Shown here: piece by piece, positions 1-11,923 of the stretch
Numbering within the stretch: position 1 is the first letter of the stretch
Layout of the letters: the number at the start of each line of letters is the position of its first letter
Assembly: GCA_033675265.1 (NCBI GenBank)
Contig: JAUJYZ010001268.1
Location: 84,053-148,052, forward strand
Reading direction: 5' to 3'
Length of the DNA stretch: 64,000 bases
Origin: Actinostola sp. cb2023
Taxonomy: Eukaryota; Cnidaria; Anthozoa; Actiniaria; Actinostolidae
Position numbers and translations under genes: made by a program
The notes under the pieces: generated by a model
The model's input: the letters and a program-made list of their open reading frames with translations, nothing else
Told to the model about the DNA's origin: nothing
The model's database searches: none

Positions 1-98
1 CAATTCGTGATGACGTCATAAATACGTCAGTGGTTACTTTTAGCATGCCAAAATTAAGCACAACATGTAGTTAGCAACTTCCGAAACTTTCATCCCAA

Positions 99-518
99 TT
101 AGCCATTACCAAAACGAGCAGGGGACTGGTACCAAGTCCGTAAAACTAATTCAATTTGATACTAGTAAAATTAGGCATCATTATCTGAGAGAGCAGATCA
201 AACTTAGCTTGTCTGGAAAGTTTGGTGAACTTCGGCTTAATTTTGACGATGCTAGAGGGCATCAAAGATGACAATTTTCCCATACAAACTCTGTAATGTT
301 TCGACGCTGTCCATCCAAACCATACATTCACTGTAAAATTTTGGATGGACAACGCAATTTCAAAAGCTTATAATTCTGACAGAATTCGCTCAAATCACAT
401 CAAACTTTGCACAGATGCTAATTTCAACATGCTGTTTCATGTCATGAACTTCATTTCGTAATTAAATTAATTGTAATGAACTCGTTCCCAGTCCCCTGCT
501 CGATTTGGTAGTGGCTAA
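99..518. repeat. MITE-like inverted-repeat element, copy 1
   Basis: The ends are inverted copies of each other: TTAGCCATTACCAAAACGAG on the left and the reverse of ...CTCGATTTGGTAGTGGCTAA on the right, about 30 bp with a GCAGGGGACTGG core. A second copy sits at 14374-15077. No coding potential of its own was seen. It lies just downstream of the copy A gene. The class is not assigned because no clean target-site duplication could be read. Confidence 0.7.
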
Positions 519-619
519 TTGATGTGAAATTGTTGAAAATACGAAGGGTAATGTAAAAGAGTCACGTTTAACATTGCCGATTTTGGGGTCATTAATTTGT
601 GCCCGACGTGCAAATAAAA

Positions 620-1203
620 CTAGCGAACGGATATACGCCATGTGTCCTGCACGTTGTATGGCTGGGGACTAACGAAGCTATCATCACAATAAAAACGATA
701 TTGGTTACCCACAAAACAACCAAAGCCACGAGCAGGTGATGTTTCAATAACGATTGGATACGATCCCAAACGACCCCTTTTATTATTTGAGGGATAACGA
801 CCCCATTTGTTAACTTCTACATTTCCCGCGCTATCTTTACCCCATTTAGCACAATTATTAGCCAGAACTGACGTGTCCTCGGGAAGTCTGTCAAACGAGC
901 CACAAGCGTCAGGGAAAGTAGTCTTGGCAAATGCATCGTCGGTAAAATACCGCACTACTTGCTGGCCAGCGGTGTTGTTCTTGGTCATGATGCTCACCAA
1001 TCTACCCACTGATTTCTTATGACAATAGAAATGAATCTGGTGAAATCCCATCTTGTTGAGGATATCCAACATGGCGCTTCCTCGAGGCACGACGTTCTGG
1101 TCGTATTTACTGAACGCTGAAATGACGTCATAGGTATTATAGTGCGTTTCGTTAGGTAACGTCGCACTTTGTAGGACTGTTCTTTTGACAATCGTCCAGC
1201 CAC
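620..1203 (-). CDS. PAN/fibrinogen-like secreted protein, copy A, last coding exon
   Basis: This is the 3' coding exon of a spliced minus-strand gene. It opens after an acceptor (TTTCAG) at 1204 in phase 1. Joined to the exon at 16129-16278 it gives the fibrinogen-type signature CDMETDGGGWTIV at the splice. It then encodes a cysteine-containing domain with IHFYCHKKSVGR, PDACGSFDRLPEDTS and NCAKWGK, and ends in ISVR and a TAG stop at 620. A near-identical exon is found at 40831-41410. The family looks like cnidarian secreted or skeletal-matrix proteins with a PAN domain and a fibrinogen-related module; I recall uncharacterized skeletal organic matrix protein 5 as similar, but that is memory, not a search. 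The reading frame is open throughout, so this copy looks functional. Confidence 0.75.
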
Positions 1204-1981
1204 CTGAAACATAGTTTTTTTTTAATATTACAATTTTTGTTTTGTTTTAATAGTCGCCAACTGAATGATTCCAAATCGCAATTAGTTTTTGTATCACGAT
1301 TCTACAATAATTCGCAAGAAAAACTAATAAAGTAACAAGGAAAGCATTCTGATTTCGTTCAAATTCTCATCACCTCGCGCGCTGACGTAGCTACGATTTG
1401 AACTTTTTGAAAACTGTTTTTGCTTTACAAAAAGATTAGAACAAATGTTAAAATGACATGATAGTGATTATAAATAACTATTGACAAGCTTCCTCTTTCA
1501 TGTCATGACAAGCATTTCATCTCTTATTTAGGCAGAAAGGCGAATGAAAACAAATCCAAAGCTTATCGTATACGGTTCGCCTGATTGAAAGTGAATCGAT
1601 TCAGTAAATATAATTTCGTGAAAATTCAACGATGTCTTAACCCTCAATCTTCTGTATATACAAGGACATATGTTACTGCAATATGTCAGTCGAAGTCAAG
1701 TCCAATGCAGGGTGGAAAATAGCTCAAAAGACCGCAAAAAGCTCAAGATTCTACAACTGAAATTAACCGGATTTCACGGCAAAGAACAACTTTCACAGTG
1801 AATTAATTCAACTTCATTCAATGTTATTCTTTAATAAACAAACGACAAAATAATTATAATTATAACTGTTTTATTGTCTTGAACTGATCAAGGTTTTCAT
1901 CATGTGCCTGATTGTAATTCACAGCATCAAGTTTTATGAAGAAACTAGAGTTATTTTGAGTCGTAGCTTTCAATTCGTTCC
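1204..1981. other. Start of the large copy A intron
   Basis: No gene was seen. The first roughly 70 bases match the intron flank of copy B at 41411-41480. The match to copy B resumes only at about 15640. The intervening sequence, with its transposons, is therefore extra in copy A. Confidence 0.6.
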
Positions 1982-3758
1982 TTAAAGGGGGACTTGAACC
2001 CAAAACGTGATTAAAAAAAAAAGCAAACGGAATAAACAGTTGAAAGTGTGCTAAATATCACTTCGTTGTTTATTTTTCTCAAAACTTTCGGGAAATCGTT
2101 CAAATTTAGCGTTAAAGACAGAAAACCGAACATTCTCCGAACACATCCCGAAAGAAAGACGCCCTGTTGTGACGTCACAACAGGGAGTCATTATTTGAAC
2201 ACAAAATGGCGGACAAGCAGGAGCGGATGTCAGAAGTTTTACTAGATGTTTTATTGAAGAGGAATTAGATGAAGGGAGACAATTAGTGCAGTAAAGTGTA
2301 GAGCTATACTAATATGAGCCAAATAGACACCAAGACGATGATGGAGAGGCAGAAGAAGAGCTACAGATTGTAATGAATTTTCGAATTCGAGTGCAGTCGC
2401 AGTGCAGATCGTCTAGGATTTTACAATACTCAATAGTAAGCTTGATATAGATATATAAACGTTTTAAAATGTGTTTCACATCATTTGACATAGTTCGTTG
2501 TTTTGTACTTGTTGAAAATGTGCTTGAAATTGAACAATAATTTATTGTAATGGAGACTGAGAGTGAGACTGAAAGTTGATTAAGCTTATTAAACTAAAGC
2601 TTATATTAGCTTATATCATTATTTATACTGTAGAGTCGAATCCCTAGATTTTCTAGTCTATTTCCTCCATCCACCAGCTCACTCATCCAGGTTTCTCCAG
2701 CATGCCTGTGTTGCTAAATCTAATTATTTTTCTAAGATGCTCCAGATCTAGAAGTTCAGTTACATATCGTTGTATTATTATTACATTTGTTTTGTAAATA
2801 GAGAGTGAAATCACAACAACAGTCAAGACCATTATTTGGTTAGAGTATAAAATACCTGCTATTTATTATACATGTAAGCTTATGTATTTTACAAGCTTAG
2901 TACTGATTTAAATTTGATTTTGACATACAAAATGAGGGACTGCATACATTGATATGCCCTATAATATTGTTAGATAATTTTATAGTGGTGTCAACTACTG
3001 AAAGTATAGTTATGTACTTTTCTAAAATCACTTACTCTTTTTATACTTTCTGGTATGAAAAAGTTGGTTGTCATCACTACTGACATGTATGTAACAGCTT
3101 CCACTGTGTGACTGTTTTTGGTAGACTTCAGCCAAAAGTATAGAGGATACAGTTTAGTTGTACTTTCTATGGAAACAAATACTACCCGATACTAATATGG
3201 GAAGTAATTTTAATATATATGTTCCTAAACGTCCCCCTCCCATCCCTGGCCTCCCTCCCTCAAGAATATGATCAATAACAGACAACCATTATTCTGCAAT
3301 GTGTAATATATGCCACATGCTATCAAAATTAATCAGCATAGTTTCAGCTGTCACGCTGGTTCAATATGATTAACGACATTAATGCTATAATGGAAGTGAT
3401 TGCAACTAGTCTGACTAGTAAACTATCTTTTATACATACTCAAATTACTACAAAGCACAAAATAATGGTCTCTTATTTATAGCTACACAAAATAAGAAAA
3501 GGCTAAGTATGTCATGCCTATGTACATTGTCGTATGGTGAATGTACAAGTCATCATACATTGTATGAACACAAATAAAAATGCCTGTTGTTACCCCCGGG
3601 TACCATAAATAAGCTATTGTTAATAATGGATTTTGCACCACACATTATTATTATTTCTCATTGGGCCATGTCGTATAATGCACCAGGGTGGTGTAAGGTT
3701 TTAGAGCCCCTGATCATCATCATAATTAATTAATTATTACAGCGTGAAGCTCTCGACT

Positions 3759-3900
3759 ATGACCGCCTTTAATGTATTCACATACTTTTGTCTCGCCATC
3801 CTCCAATTAGTGGTTAGATCAGAGATAAGATAAGACAATCCTGCAAAGCTGATTGGACAATGGCCGAGACGAAAGTATGCAAATACATTTAGGTGGTCAT
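3759..3900. repeat. Short foldback (MITE-like)
   Basis: The arms are inverted copies: ATGACCGCCTTTAATGTATT on the left and the reverse of AAATACATTTAGGTGGTCAT on the right, with CATACTTT.GTCTCG in both. The length is about 140 bp. The minus-strand ORF over it is a by-product and is not annotated. Confidence 0.6.
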
Positions 3901-4128
3901 ACATTATCCATTTGTGTTTTGCGCTGAAAGGGTGGTGGTCGGGTGGAGGTGTGTCACTGAGCCTGAACTCTGACAATGTTTCAATGCATAAATTTTCATA
4001 CCCTGTTTACTAGCTTATCACCCTGTTTCAATTCAGTGTACATTGCCAACATTATTTGTTACCTTGTAAGTTTGATGTTTCAGCGCTGTGAGGGTTGCAC
4101 ACACACATTACCAATAAAAATGGTGTAC

Positions 4129-4446
4129 TAACCCTATTTTTGGGAAAGGGTGTGCCACGGACACCTCAAAACCCTGACCCTATCCCAGACCTAACATTTT
4201 GATTTTCCATACCCTATTCCAGACTAAAGCCTACAAATGTACACCCTATCCCAGACTAAAGCTTAAAAATGTATACCTTATCCCAGATTGAAAGCGTGCT
4301 AAAGGGATATGTAAACTGATAGTGGCGTTATTGCGGAAACCATACCCTATACCAGACCAAAACGTACCCGATCCCAGCCTAAAAGGCTAAAATTCATACC
4401 TATACCCTTTCCCGCGGCACATACCCGTATAGCGTGTATAGGGGAG

Positions 4447-4480
<34 letters not shown>

Positions 4481-4498
4481 ACCCCCCGGGTGTACTAA
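4129..4498. repeat. Dispersed repeat built of degenerate CCCTATCCCAGAC units, with poly-C end
   Basis: Several degenerate units of the form CC(C)TATCCCAGAC(T/C)AAA occur in tandem (around 4175-4375). They are followed by a CCCGCGGCACATACCCGTAT segment and a run of 29 C at 4450-4478. A second copy in the opposite orientation lies at 12116-12490, with its homopolymer (poly-G) on the corresponding end. I do not recognise the family. Confidence 0.65.
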
Positions 4499-4709
4499 GT
4501 ACCCCTGCCCCTGGGTTTTAGTTACTGACAAAAACTACTACATATGAATAGTACAAAAAGCTATTAATGAAACAAACCTGGAATACAGAATGTAGGTGAC
4601 TGACAATTTAGGATTTAGGTGAATGTCAATTTAGCTTCGATTTGATACTACAATATAAATACAGCCCAAATTTGGCACTATGACATCCAGCCTGTGGACT
4701 ATACTATCA

Positions 4710-4763
4710 GATAATCACCATCTCTATAGGCTGTGATAATCACCATCTCTATAGGCTGTGATA
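4710..4763. repeat. Two-copy 25-bp tandem repeat
   Basis: The unit GATAATCACCATCTCTATAG plus GCTGT occurs twice in a row. No other feature is seen between 4500 and 5150 apart from AT-rich DNA. Confidence 0.8.
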
Positions 4764-5825
4764 AAGCCAAAGCTAGACAGAGTAGTATAAAATAAAGTCA
4801 ACAACAACAGTAACAAAAGTACATTTGCTCAGGCTGGTAAGTAAGCTTTACAATGTAATATTAACTTTTTTTAAAGTTCTTAAATTCCAATCTTCATTGC
4901 AAAAATATAAACTTAACACAACTAGAACTGCTAGAAGTATTAAAAAACTGAATCGAAGCCGTGGGCTTAGCTAAATCAGTAAATGAAGATTGAAGTGCAA
5001 ACATACCCGACGTCTTTCTCTCTTTATAAACGCTGAACGATCATTTTAATATATAAATATTGGAAGTGCCAGTCCTTATTTGAGCGGGTTTAGTTCGTCT
5101 TAAAAACCAAACCCACACTAATCGGCCATGATCAATGTTTTCAATACAAAAATAATCAATTTTCGTCTTCAGCTTCTTTCAGAAACAAATTCAGGTCTCT
5201 TCGCTTCCAGAAACTGTGCAAAAAGTTGGCATTTAGGGCAGAGAAACGTATAAAGAAGGAGATACAACTCACAACACTGAACAAACATGGTGTCCCGCGA
5301 AAGTGACTCCCTGTTGTGACGTCATTCCGACCCATTTCCGAGTGCATCTCGGACTTTCCCGATTGGTGAACGGAAAATTTAGCCTTAAAATGTCGTACTT
5401 TAAAAACGTTTTTGAGAAAAGTCAACAACGAAGTGATATTTAGTACACTTTCAACTGTTTATTCCGTTTGCTTTCAAAAGATTCATTTTTCGGTTGAAGT
5501 CCCCCTTTAACTGATTCTGAAACGAAATTTTAGCTGTGAACGAGATATGAAATAATAATTTATCACCTTAAATCACCTTAGCTTCCCTTGTTTATACACA
5601 TAACATAATACTGATAATACTGCATTGTAGAAACTCTTTTTTTTACGGTGGAATAACAATCAGTGGCAACTTTCGGCAATTCTACTTTCACCATAAAACT
5701 CGTATTTAGAAGCACGAAAAACGATAATTTTCCATATTAAGGGTTTCCTTGTATGCAGGCATCAGATTAAATAAATTGTAGTGGCTTCATCTGCATTTAA
5801 AATTTGTTTAATGATCGAACCAAGC

Positions 5826-5850
5826 TTTCGGCCATTGCGGCCATCTTCAG
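5826..5850 (-). ncRNA. Hammerhead-like ribozyme core, left Penelope arm
   Basis: On the minus strand the arm reads CTGAAGA, then a possible stem GGCC-GCAAT-GGCC, then GAAA. This matches the hammerhead core CUGANGA-stem II-GAAA. Helices I and III were not resolved by eye. It is an inverted duplicate of 6609-6633. Confidence 0.4.
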
Positions 5851-5939
5851 GGTTATGAAAGTACACAATTCCTACGTAGCTAACAGAAAGCGGTATCCAT
5901 GGAATATTAACTGAACAGCGCGCGCTAACTAGATTTTAA

Positions 5940-6113
5940 ATGGGGCATAACATCAAATGGGATGACACGAAAATACTTAGGAATGAAGCAAGATGGCAGC
6001 AAAGAAGATGGTTGGAATCAATTTGTATTGCACGGAATAGCAAAGTGTTATTTAATAGAGACAATGGAAATACTTTACCAGATAGTTATATGCCATTATT
6101 GAAGAAAATGTAA
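5940..6113 (+). pseudogene. Penelope-like element ORF, C-terminal end only
   Basis: A 57-codon fragment ends at a TAA at 6111. It contains NEARWQQRRWLESICI followed by FNRDNGNTLPDSY and LLKKM. The pattern RW..R..LE..I...........NRD.G..LP..Y is what I know from the C terminus of Penelope-like proteins, after the GIY-YIG endonuclease. An in-frame stop (TAA, 5937) lies just upstream at the junction with the inverted arm, so this is a truncated remnant. Confidence 0.65.
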
Positions 6114-6115
6114 TT

Positions 6116-6450
6116 GTACTTATCATTCATTCATTATTTTATTCATTTATTCATCCACCTATCCATCAATTGGTTCGTTCGTTCATTCATTCATTCATTC
6201 ATTTATTCATTCATTCATCTACTGATCCATTTACTGATTCATTATTTCATTTACCCATCCATTTATCCATTTACTGGTTCATTCATTCATTCATTCTTTC
6301 ATCTACCCACCCATTTATCCATTTACTGGTTCATTCATTCATTCTTTCTTTCATCAACCCACCCATTTATCCATTCACTGGTTCATTCATTCTTTCATCC
6401 ACCCATCCATTTATTCATATTTTGCTTTATTTATTCATTCATTCATTCTG
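6116..6450. repeat. Degenerate (ATTC)n/(CCAT)n microsatellite
   Basis: Tetranucleotide repeats (TTCATTCATTCA mixed with CATCCACCCATT) run between the Penelope ORF end and the right arm. The His/Phe/Ile-rich ORFs over it are simple-sequence artefacts. Confidence 0.9.
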
Positions 6451-6608
6451 TAACTCATATATGTTTAGTAGCTTTGTATAGTTTGTTGTTTTTACTTTGA
6501 TCCTAGCTCGCGCTCTATTTAAAATCTAGTTAGCGCGCGCTGTTCAGTTAATATTTCCATGGATACCGCTTTCTGTTAGCTACGTAGGAATTGTGTACTT
6601 TCATAACC

Positions 6609-6633
6609 CTGAAGATGGCCGCAATGGCCGAAA
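6609..6633 (+). ncRNA. Hammerhead-like ribozyme core, right Penelope arm
   Basis: The plus strand reads CTGAAGATGGCCGCAATGGC, ending CGAAA. That is the CUGANGA and GAAA boxes separated by a short GGCC/GGCC stem. Penelope-like elements are known to carry minimal hammerheads near their ends. Its position in the pLTR-like arm supports the call, but the fold was not computed. Confidence 0.4.
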
Positions 6634-7221
6634 GCTTGGTTCATTAAACAAATTTTAAATGCAGATGAAGCCACTACAATTTATTTGATAATTTTCCAGT
6701 TTTCGATTATATAGTGTGAAGCTATCAGACAGATTCTATCTTGTGGAGACTGGTTGGTACGATGTAACAGACAGTCCATTAAGCCTTCTAATGGCGGAAC
6801 TCCTAATAGTTCATCTGGTGTATCACGAAGTGCAGCACCACTCCACAGAAAATAAACCTTCAAGATTCCAGGATTGTGTAACCACCTGAACAAAGACTTT
6901 ACAAAAACGTACTGTTTTCTCATAGTCATAAGCCAGAACACTGACATGTATATTTATGACTGGTTTGCCGTATTTTTTAACTCGCTCGCTCCGCGTCAAT
7001 ATTGCTTGGATTTTATTGTGCTTAACACAAATACTATTTCAACCATTCTGCTTTTGGACGGTTTATTCAAAATTATCATTGTAAGCCGCGTTTGTGAATG
7101 CCAGCTGATATTCAAACGACACTATTTTCACTAAAATTGCTGCCAAACTGTTTTCCCTAGTACGATTTTTTTTTAACTTCGTGAACGACCTTTTAAGGTC
7201 CCTAGTAATGTTCTGACGAGG

Positions 7222-7326
7222 TAAGAAGGAAATTGATCGAGCCGAAATCACCAGTTAATATTTTTGTTGTCAATATTTGGACCTATCGGTTGTTACGTGA
7301 CTTCGGCTCGAACAATTGTCTTCTTA
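7222..7326. repeat. Small MITE inserted in the left arm
   Basis: The segment is absent from the right arm of the host element, where the sequence runs straight from GAGGT to CTCAAG. Its ends are inverted: TAAGAAGG...CGAGCCGAA and TTCGGCTCG...CTTCTTA. It is therefore a clean nested insertion. Confidence 0.75.
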
Positions 7327-7348
7327 CTCAAGTGTATTAAGGCCTGAC

Positions 7349-8525
7349 ATTAGCATGAAAACGAGGCTAAATTTAGTTTTCTCCTTTTTAAGACATTTTT
7401 TTCCAAATTTTCAAACTGACCTTTCAGGGATTATTCGTATAGCTATTCGTCACATTCCGCTTTGATTCTTTACGTCACACCAGCGGAATAAGCCAGGTTA
7501 ATTGCATCATCCAGTGAACGTGAATTTTACTTGAAAATGGGGTGCATTTAAGTTGTGTATTTCGTCCTAATATCAAGCCAGTATTTACCATACATAACAT
7601 GAGAACATAACTCCGCCTTTTAATGATACCATCATAGCATACGATTAACTATTTTCACGGGTCAAGTCTCCGAAGTTCAAATATCGAGTAACTTCAGGGA
7701 AGTTGCCGTTGATTTTCTTCAAAATCTGAATAGATGTTCCATGTTAAAAGGCGTTAATTGAAAGCTTATGTCCTCTTGTCTCTAAATAATAAACTTTTGT
7801 TCCACGTAATTGTGCTTAGGGTTGCCCCATCTTGCAATGTATGCTTCACAGTATCGTTCCTTGAAGTTGGACGCCATTATTATTTAGGTCACGGTCAGCA
7901 AACTGGCACTAGTGAACAACATCTTCTCTCTAGCCCCTCCCACACCATCAAATTGTGGCTTATTTAGCCCTACATGCTCTCCCACCGGCAATTTATTTAC
8001 AAGATGGCGGACGAAGGTGTTTTCGTAGGTTAAGGACGTTTTAAAGCCAAAAAATCGGGATTTATTAGGATTCAAATGCTGTCAACTCAAATGAAAAGTC
8101 CCCAAATGCTTGGTGCTCACCAATGGATAGATTACTACGAGTATTTCCATTGTATTTGTGATATTTCTGATGTTTCTTTGAAGGTATTTGTACGTTGTAT
8201 TATTGTTTCTCCTCGAATAAATTGTTTTTGTACCTTACTTGAGTTGCTTTCTTGGTGCTAAATATATATTTCTTACTCGGTCCCAGTATTTTTGGGCATT
8301 TACAGTGCGAAAAGACCCGGATTTACATCAAATGAAAATTTCATTTGCCTTTCTTTAGTTTTAAGTCTTATTCGCTTTCCTTCATCGTTTGACTCGAATT
8401 TACAATTAAAACAGTTTTTTTCAAAACTACCAAATCACCAAACGCTTTAAGTATACATTTAGAAATGTCTTTAAAAGCAGAATGTGCTTGGGCAAGGGTT
8501 TGCATTCGTGAAACGAAGGCTTTGA
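7349..8525. other. Non-coding interior of the 7.1-kb element
   Basis: No convincing coding region or RNA gene was seen. The short ORFs here show no conserved motif. It may contain the 5' untranslated or promoter part of the gene that follows. Confidence 0.4.
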
Positions 8526-9545
8526 GTTCAAGCATCAAGAGAGCTCCTTGGCGAAGGAACTGCAAAATATGGATCTAGGGTCTTATCAGAAAGATATAAA
8601 CTCTACTGCCAGAATTTCAATGATTATCCACAGCTGAGTGTTGATGGCTATCAGTTCAACCGGATTAGTAAAATAATTGATGAGAAAGTCGGCAAATGGA
8701 GGAACAAAGGAGACAAAGAAGCCTACCTCTCAAGATTTTCACTCACTAACTGGAGTGAAGAGAAAATCATTACCAAAGAAGGAAAAAAGGAGCACTCTTT
8801 ATCAAACTGCAAGGCTTGCTCAAGTTTTAATTCCAATTTTCAGTCTACTTTCCCTATCAGCAAGATGTGTATGACAGTGAACAAAGGTCCTCTGAGTGAA
8901 CTTCAACAAAATGTCAAGAAGCACACTCAGAGAATTAAAAAGATCACTAAGAAACAACTCAGGGAGATTGGACAGAACATCTACTCAAGCTATGATGAGA
9001 AATGTAAAGAAAACTTGGGGCATTCCTTAAGTGAAATCCTTGTCCTGGTCCCTGAGGCTGGCCTCGAAAGAAAACCTTCTCCTGTTGAAAAAAGAAAATT
9101 AAAAAGAAATCAACAAAGGGAATGGAAGAAGGACTTGGAAAACAGTAGAAATGCAAATGACACTGACATACATTTAAGCTCCAGGGAATCATATATGTCA
9201 CGAAAGAACCGCCGACTGGATCAGTGCTTTGAAACAATAGCTGAGGCTACAGAAAGAGCACGACTGACCCCCCCCCAAAAGTAAAAAATAAGTCTCATTC
9301 TGCAGCAGTTGACAACATTATAGGAGAGCTAGATCAACTCTTGGAAGACGTTAGATCATGGCATGGTAATATTAACTGGTCTGAAAAAGCTCGTCTTTAC
9401 AAAATAAGATCCAAAGACCAAGACATGACACCCCCAAATGCAGGACAAATGCTGATTTCTTTTTTACAAAGCAAAGATGTAGACATTTCACACATTAATT
9501 CTAGTACACAAGGAAATGAGAATGATCCACAAAACAAATTTCAAG
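8526..9545 (+). pseudogene. SAP-family element protein, first recognisable exon (with homopolymer frameshift)
   Basis: The frame is open from 8526, or from a possible acceptor TTATCAG at 8588. It reads ERYKLYCQNFNDYPQL and on through KCACSSFN-like and SKMCMTVNKGPLSELQQNV to a run of nine C at about 9268-9276. There the frame shifts by one base, and the continuation (IIGELDQLLEDVRSWHG) runs to a donor at 9545 (CAAG/GTATTT). The protein is charged and rich in Lys and Glu. The shift inside a C9 run is either a real inactivating indel or a sequencing error. Splicing to 9850 is in phase. The protein family is not recognised at superfamily level. Confidence 0.55.
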
Positions 9546-9849
9546 GTATTTCTATAAGTGTTTGTGTCAGTTTTCACATATATTTTTTAAATATTAAAAT
9601 ATTATATATTTATATTAATATGTTCAGTTAAAACTGAAAATATTTCCTAACCAACATACAGTGTTATTTATTTATATTTAATTATTCATACACATTAATT
9701 ACAATATAACCCCGCCTTTTACATACTGTTTAGGGGAATTCAAAGGTATACATGTAAAATAGATTAAACTATTGCAATCTACCTGTTCTATGTATTGAAC
9801 AGATTATTATTATTTGTAATATTAAAATATTCAATTATAAACTCTACAG

Positions 9850-11405
9850 AATTCCGTGTGCGAAGGTCGCTCAAAAGGCAGAAAGGAGGAGACATTTCAA
9901 TTCCTGTTCCAAGAACAAATACCAAAATAAGAGAAGATATAAAGAAAATGATTGAAAATGGCACATACAGTGTTGGAGTTCCTGTGGTAGAATCTGAGTT
10001 GTCAAAGTTAGGGATTAGTAGTGAAGGTGAAGTCATTCAGAAAAAAGTTATTGTGCAGGCAAGAAAGTTTCCTCTAAAAGATATCAGGACAGAGGCTCTA
10101 GCAAGGAACAATAACTACTTAAGAATTAATGATCAATTAACCAAAGATGAAATAATTGCTGAATTAAAGAAAATTCATGAAGAAGTACATGTATGCGATG
10201 ACATAAATAAAATGAAAGACTCACTAAAACATTTTCAACGAACACGCCATTGGCTTCTATGGCATGACCATTCCACCCTGGCCAATTTTGGCCACATGCT
10301 GTTCTGTGTGCGGGAACTTTATGACCCAGCCATTCACCTCACCAGACAGGAGGTACTCAACATCACTAACAAGGACATTGATGTCCAGGCCAGCATTGAA
10401 GAACCACAAGTGTATATGTTGGGACAGAGTAAATCTACAATAGAAGACCAGATGAAATTTGTCCCAACAAGACAAGAAGATCTGAAAGTGATGCACCATC
10501 CTATAACTACAGAGAATGGCGTGGAGGTTCATGATGTAATGAGATTTATGAATGGTGACAATCCAGCTGCTGAAATGGAAGATGGAACACAGCATGGAGG
10601 AAGCTATGGGTGTCCTGGATGTGATACTAACATAAATAACAGTGCTGATTTAGAGTATTCCTTACAAAGAAAGTATAAAACACTAGAAACCAAAAATAAA
10701 TTGATCCTTTCTGGGCCAGCTGGAAAGAAGGGAGGTTTGAATCCTTATAAAAACCTCAAGGTCAATGAAATTAAAGCAGAACTACGAGCAAGAGGAAGAT
10801 CAGATATTGGAAAGAAAACAGAGCTAGAAAAAGAATTATCAGAAATGCTTGGTGGAACCACAAGACTTCCTGCACTGTTACATCCTAACAATGATTTTGA
10901 TGTAAATCTCAAATCTTTGAATCTTGAGAATTATGAAGTCTTGTGCTTTGAGGCTCTACATTGCTCAATGAACCACATCAAAAACATTTTACAAGAACTG
11001 ACACATCACATTACAGACATTGACACTCTGATCAAGTTGAAGGAAAGTTTAAGTGTGCAATTCAGCAAAGAAAAAATGAGGGGTGTGGACTACCGAAAAA
11101 CACTAATTTTTGTGACAATTGCACTCTACCCCATTGCAAACCGCGAGGTGAAATTGCTCATTGTCACTTTGTGTGAGATGATTGAAATATTTTACTCGCA
11201 AGATGAGAAGAGATCTCCAAAGATGATTCTTCGCTTGCACAACCTCTGTTGGAGGCATGCCATTCAATGTAGAAGAGTTTTAACGCCACCCAAGTCTCTA
11301 ACGTACAGGAAGCTATTTGGTCTCTATTTCCACAGCTGCATCAATCACTCTGCCCAGTTACTGAGGTTAATTTCTCACAGATCTACAAATGCAGAAATGC
11401 TTTAG
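9850..11405 (+). CDS. SAP-domain protein of the 7.1-kb element, main exon
   Basis: The exon follows an acceptor (CTCTACAG) at 9849, with a 304-bp intron 9546-9849, and begins EFRVRRSLKRQKGG. Notable blocks in order are WLLWHDHSTLANFGHM, DNPAAEMEDGTQHGGSYGCP with a GCPGC cysteine pair, and a SAP-like DNA-binding segment (LKVNEIKAELRARGRSD then KKTELEKELSEML). These are followed by LPALLHPN and NYEVLCFEALHC. The acidic and His-containing blocks could supply catalytic residues of a DDE-type transposase, but that is speculation. I recall similar multi-copy uncharacterised proteins in corals and Hydra. It ends at an in-frame TAG at 11403. Family-like sequence continues after that stop, so the stop is probably premature. 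An ATG at 9795 is intronic and is not the start. Confidence 0.6.
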
Positions 11406-11923
11406 AGACTGTTTGAGAAACTCTCAGACATCACCTCAAAAACATGGAGCAAGAGGATAGAAGACCTCTCAAAAAATGCCATTATCAAGTAGAGAAAGCG
11501 AAGCCACGAAACAACTGCTTAATGAAAGAAGAGAGGGAAATCAGTAAGATAGCCAAGTCCCTCCCCAAGTTAGGGAATACAGTCATACCGCTCACAGATA
11601 TTGAAAAATATACTGGTGATTGGCAGGCACATCTACAGCTCATTGCATATTTTTTACAACCTGGAGAGGGTGTCTGGTGGCATGAGATTGATGATTGTAT
11701 TGAGTTTTTAGATGGGCCAGATGAAGATAATTTCCATCAAGAAGGACCAGCTCTACATCACTTCCGTTTTTCCTCAATCACCAAAGAACAAGAGGAACTT
11801 GACACTGCTTGGAATAGATGTTTGGAAGAAAACATTAAGATACCTATCACAAAAGTGCGAGACAGCAGTGGTAAATGGCAAAGGCCTACAAACTGCCTCT
11901 CAGTAAATCAAAACTTAATATAA
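11406..11923 (+). pseudogene. Decayed 3' part of the SAP-family element protein
   Basis: After the TAG at 11403 the same frame continues with RLFEKLSDITSKTWSKRIED up to a second TAG at 11490. Past a frame change the reading resumes as PLTDIEKYTGDWQAHLQLIA, FLQPGEGVWWHEIDD and GPALHHFRFSS, ending at 11923. The conserved look of these blocks despite the stops indicates recent decay of one long C-terminal region. Confidence 0.55.

Larger units (their letters stand above)
1982..5510. mobile_element. Putative 3.5-kb TTAA-flanked DNA element with long inverted ends
   Basis: The left end reads TTAAAGGGGGACTTGAACC and the right end is its inverted counterpart, GGTTGAAGTCCCCCTTTAA. Homology continues inward (1982-2240 against 5150-5510, inverted) through shared blocks such as AAACGGAATAAACAGTTGAAA and GTGACGTCACAACAGGGAGTCA. 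TTAA at both edges fits the target preference of piggyBac or Kolobok families. The interior holds no recognisable transposase. A 20-codon ORF starting MADKQERMSEVLL lies at 2206-2268 just inside the left arm and could be a 5' exon remnant. The rest is AT-rich with smaller repeats. It is probably non-autonomous. Confidence 0.55.
5769..6686 (+). mobile_element. 5'-truncated Penelope-like retroelement with inverted terminal copies
   Basis: Arms at 5769-5941 and 6516-6686 are nearly perfect inverted copies of about 170 bp. Between them lies the C-terminal end of a Penelope-type endonuclease ORF (5940-6113) followed by an (ATTC)n-type tract. Penelope-like elements commonly carry terminal pLTR copies, including inverted ones, with hammerhead ribozyme motifs. 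Both arms contain such a core (see the ncRNA entries). The 5' part with the reverse transcriptase is missing, so this is a dead copy. Confidence 0.7.

Noticed and set aside
6114..6500. Two long His/Phe/Ile-rich ORFs
   Set aside because: Tetranucleotide repeat reads open in several frames; there is no protein-like composition or conserved motif.
9795..9849. Start codon of the SAP protein at 9795
   Set aside because: This stretch is the 3' end of an intron; the frame joins to the upstream exon at 9545/9850 in phase.
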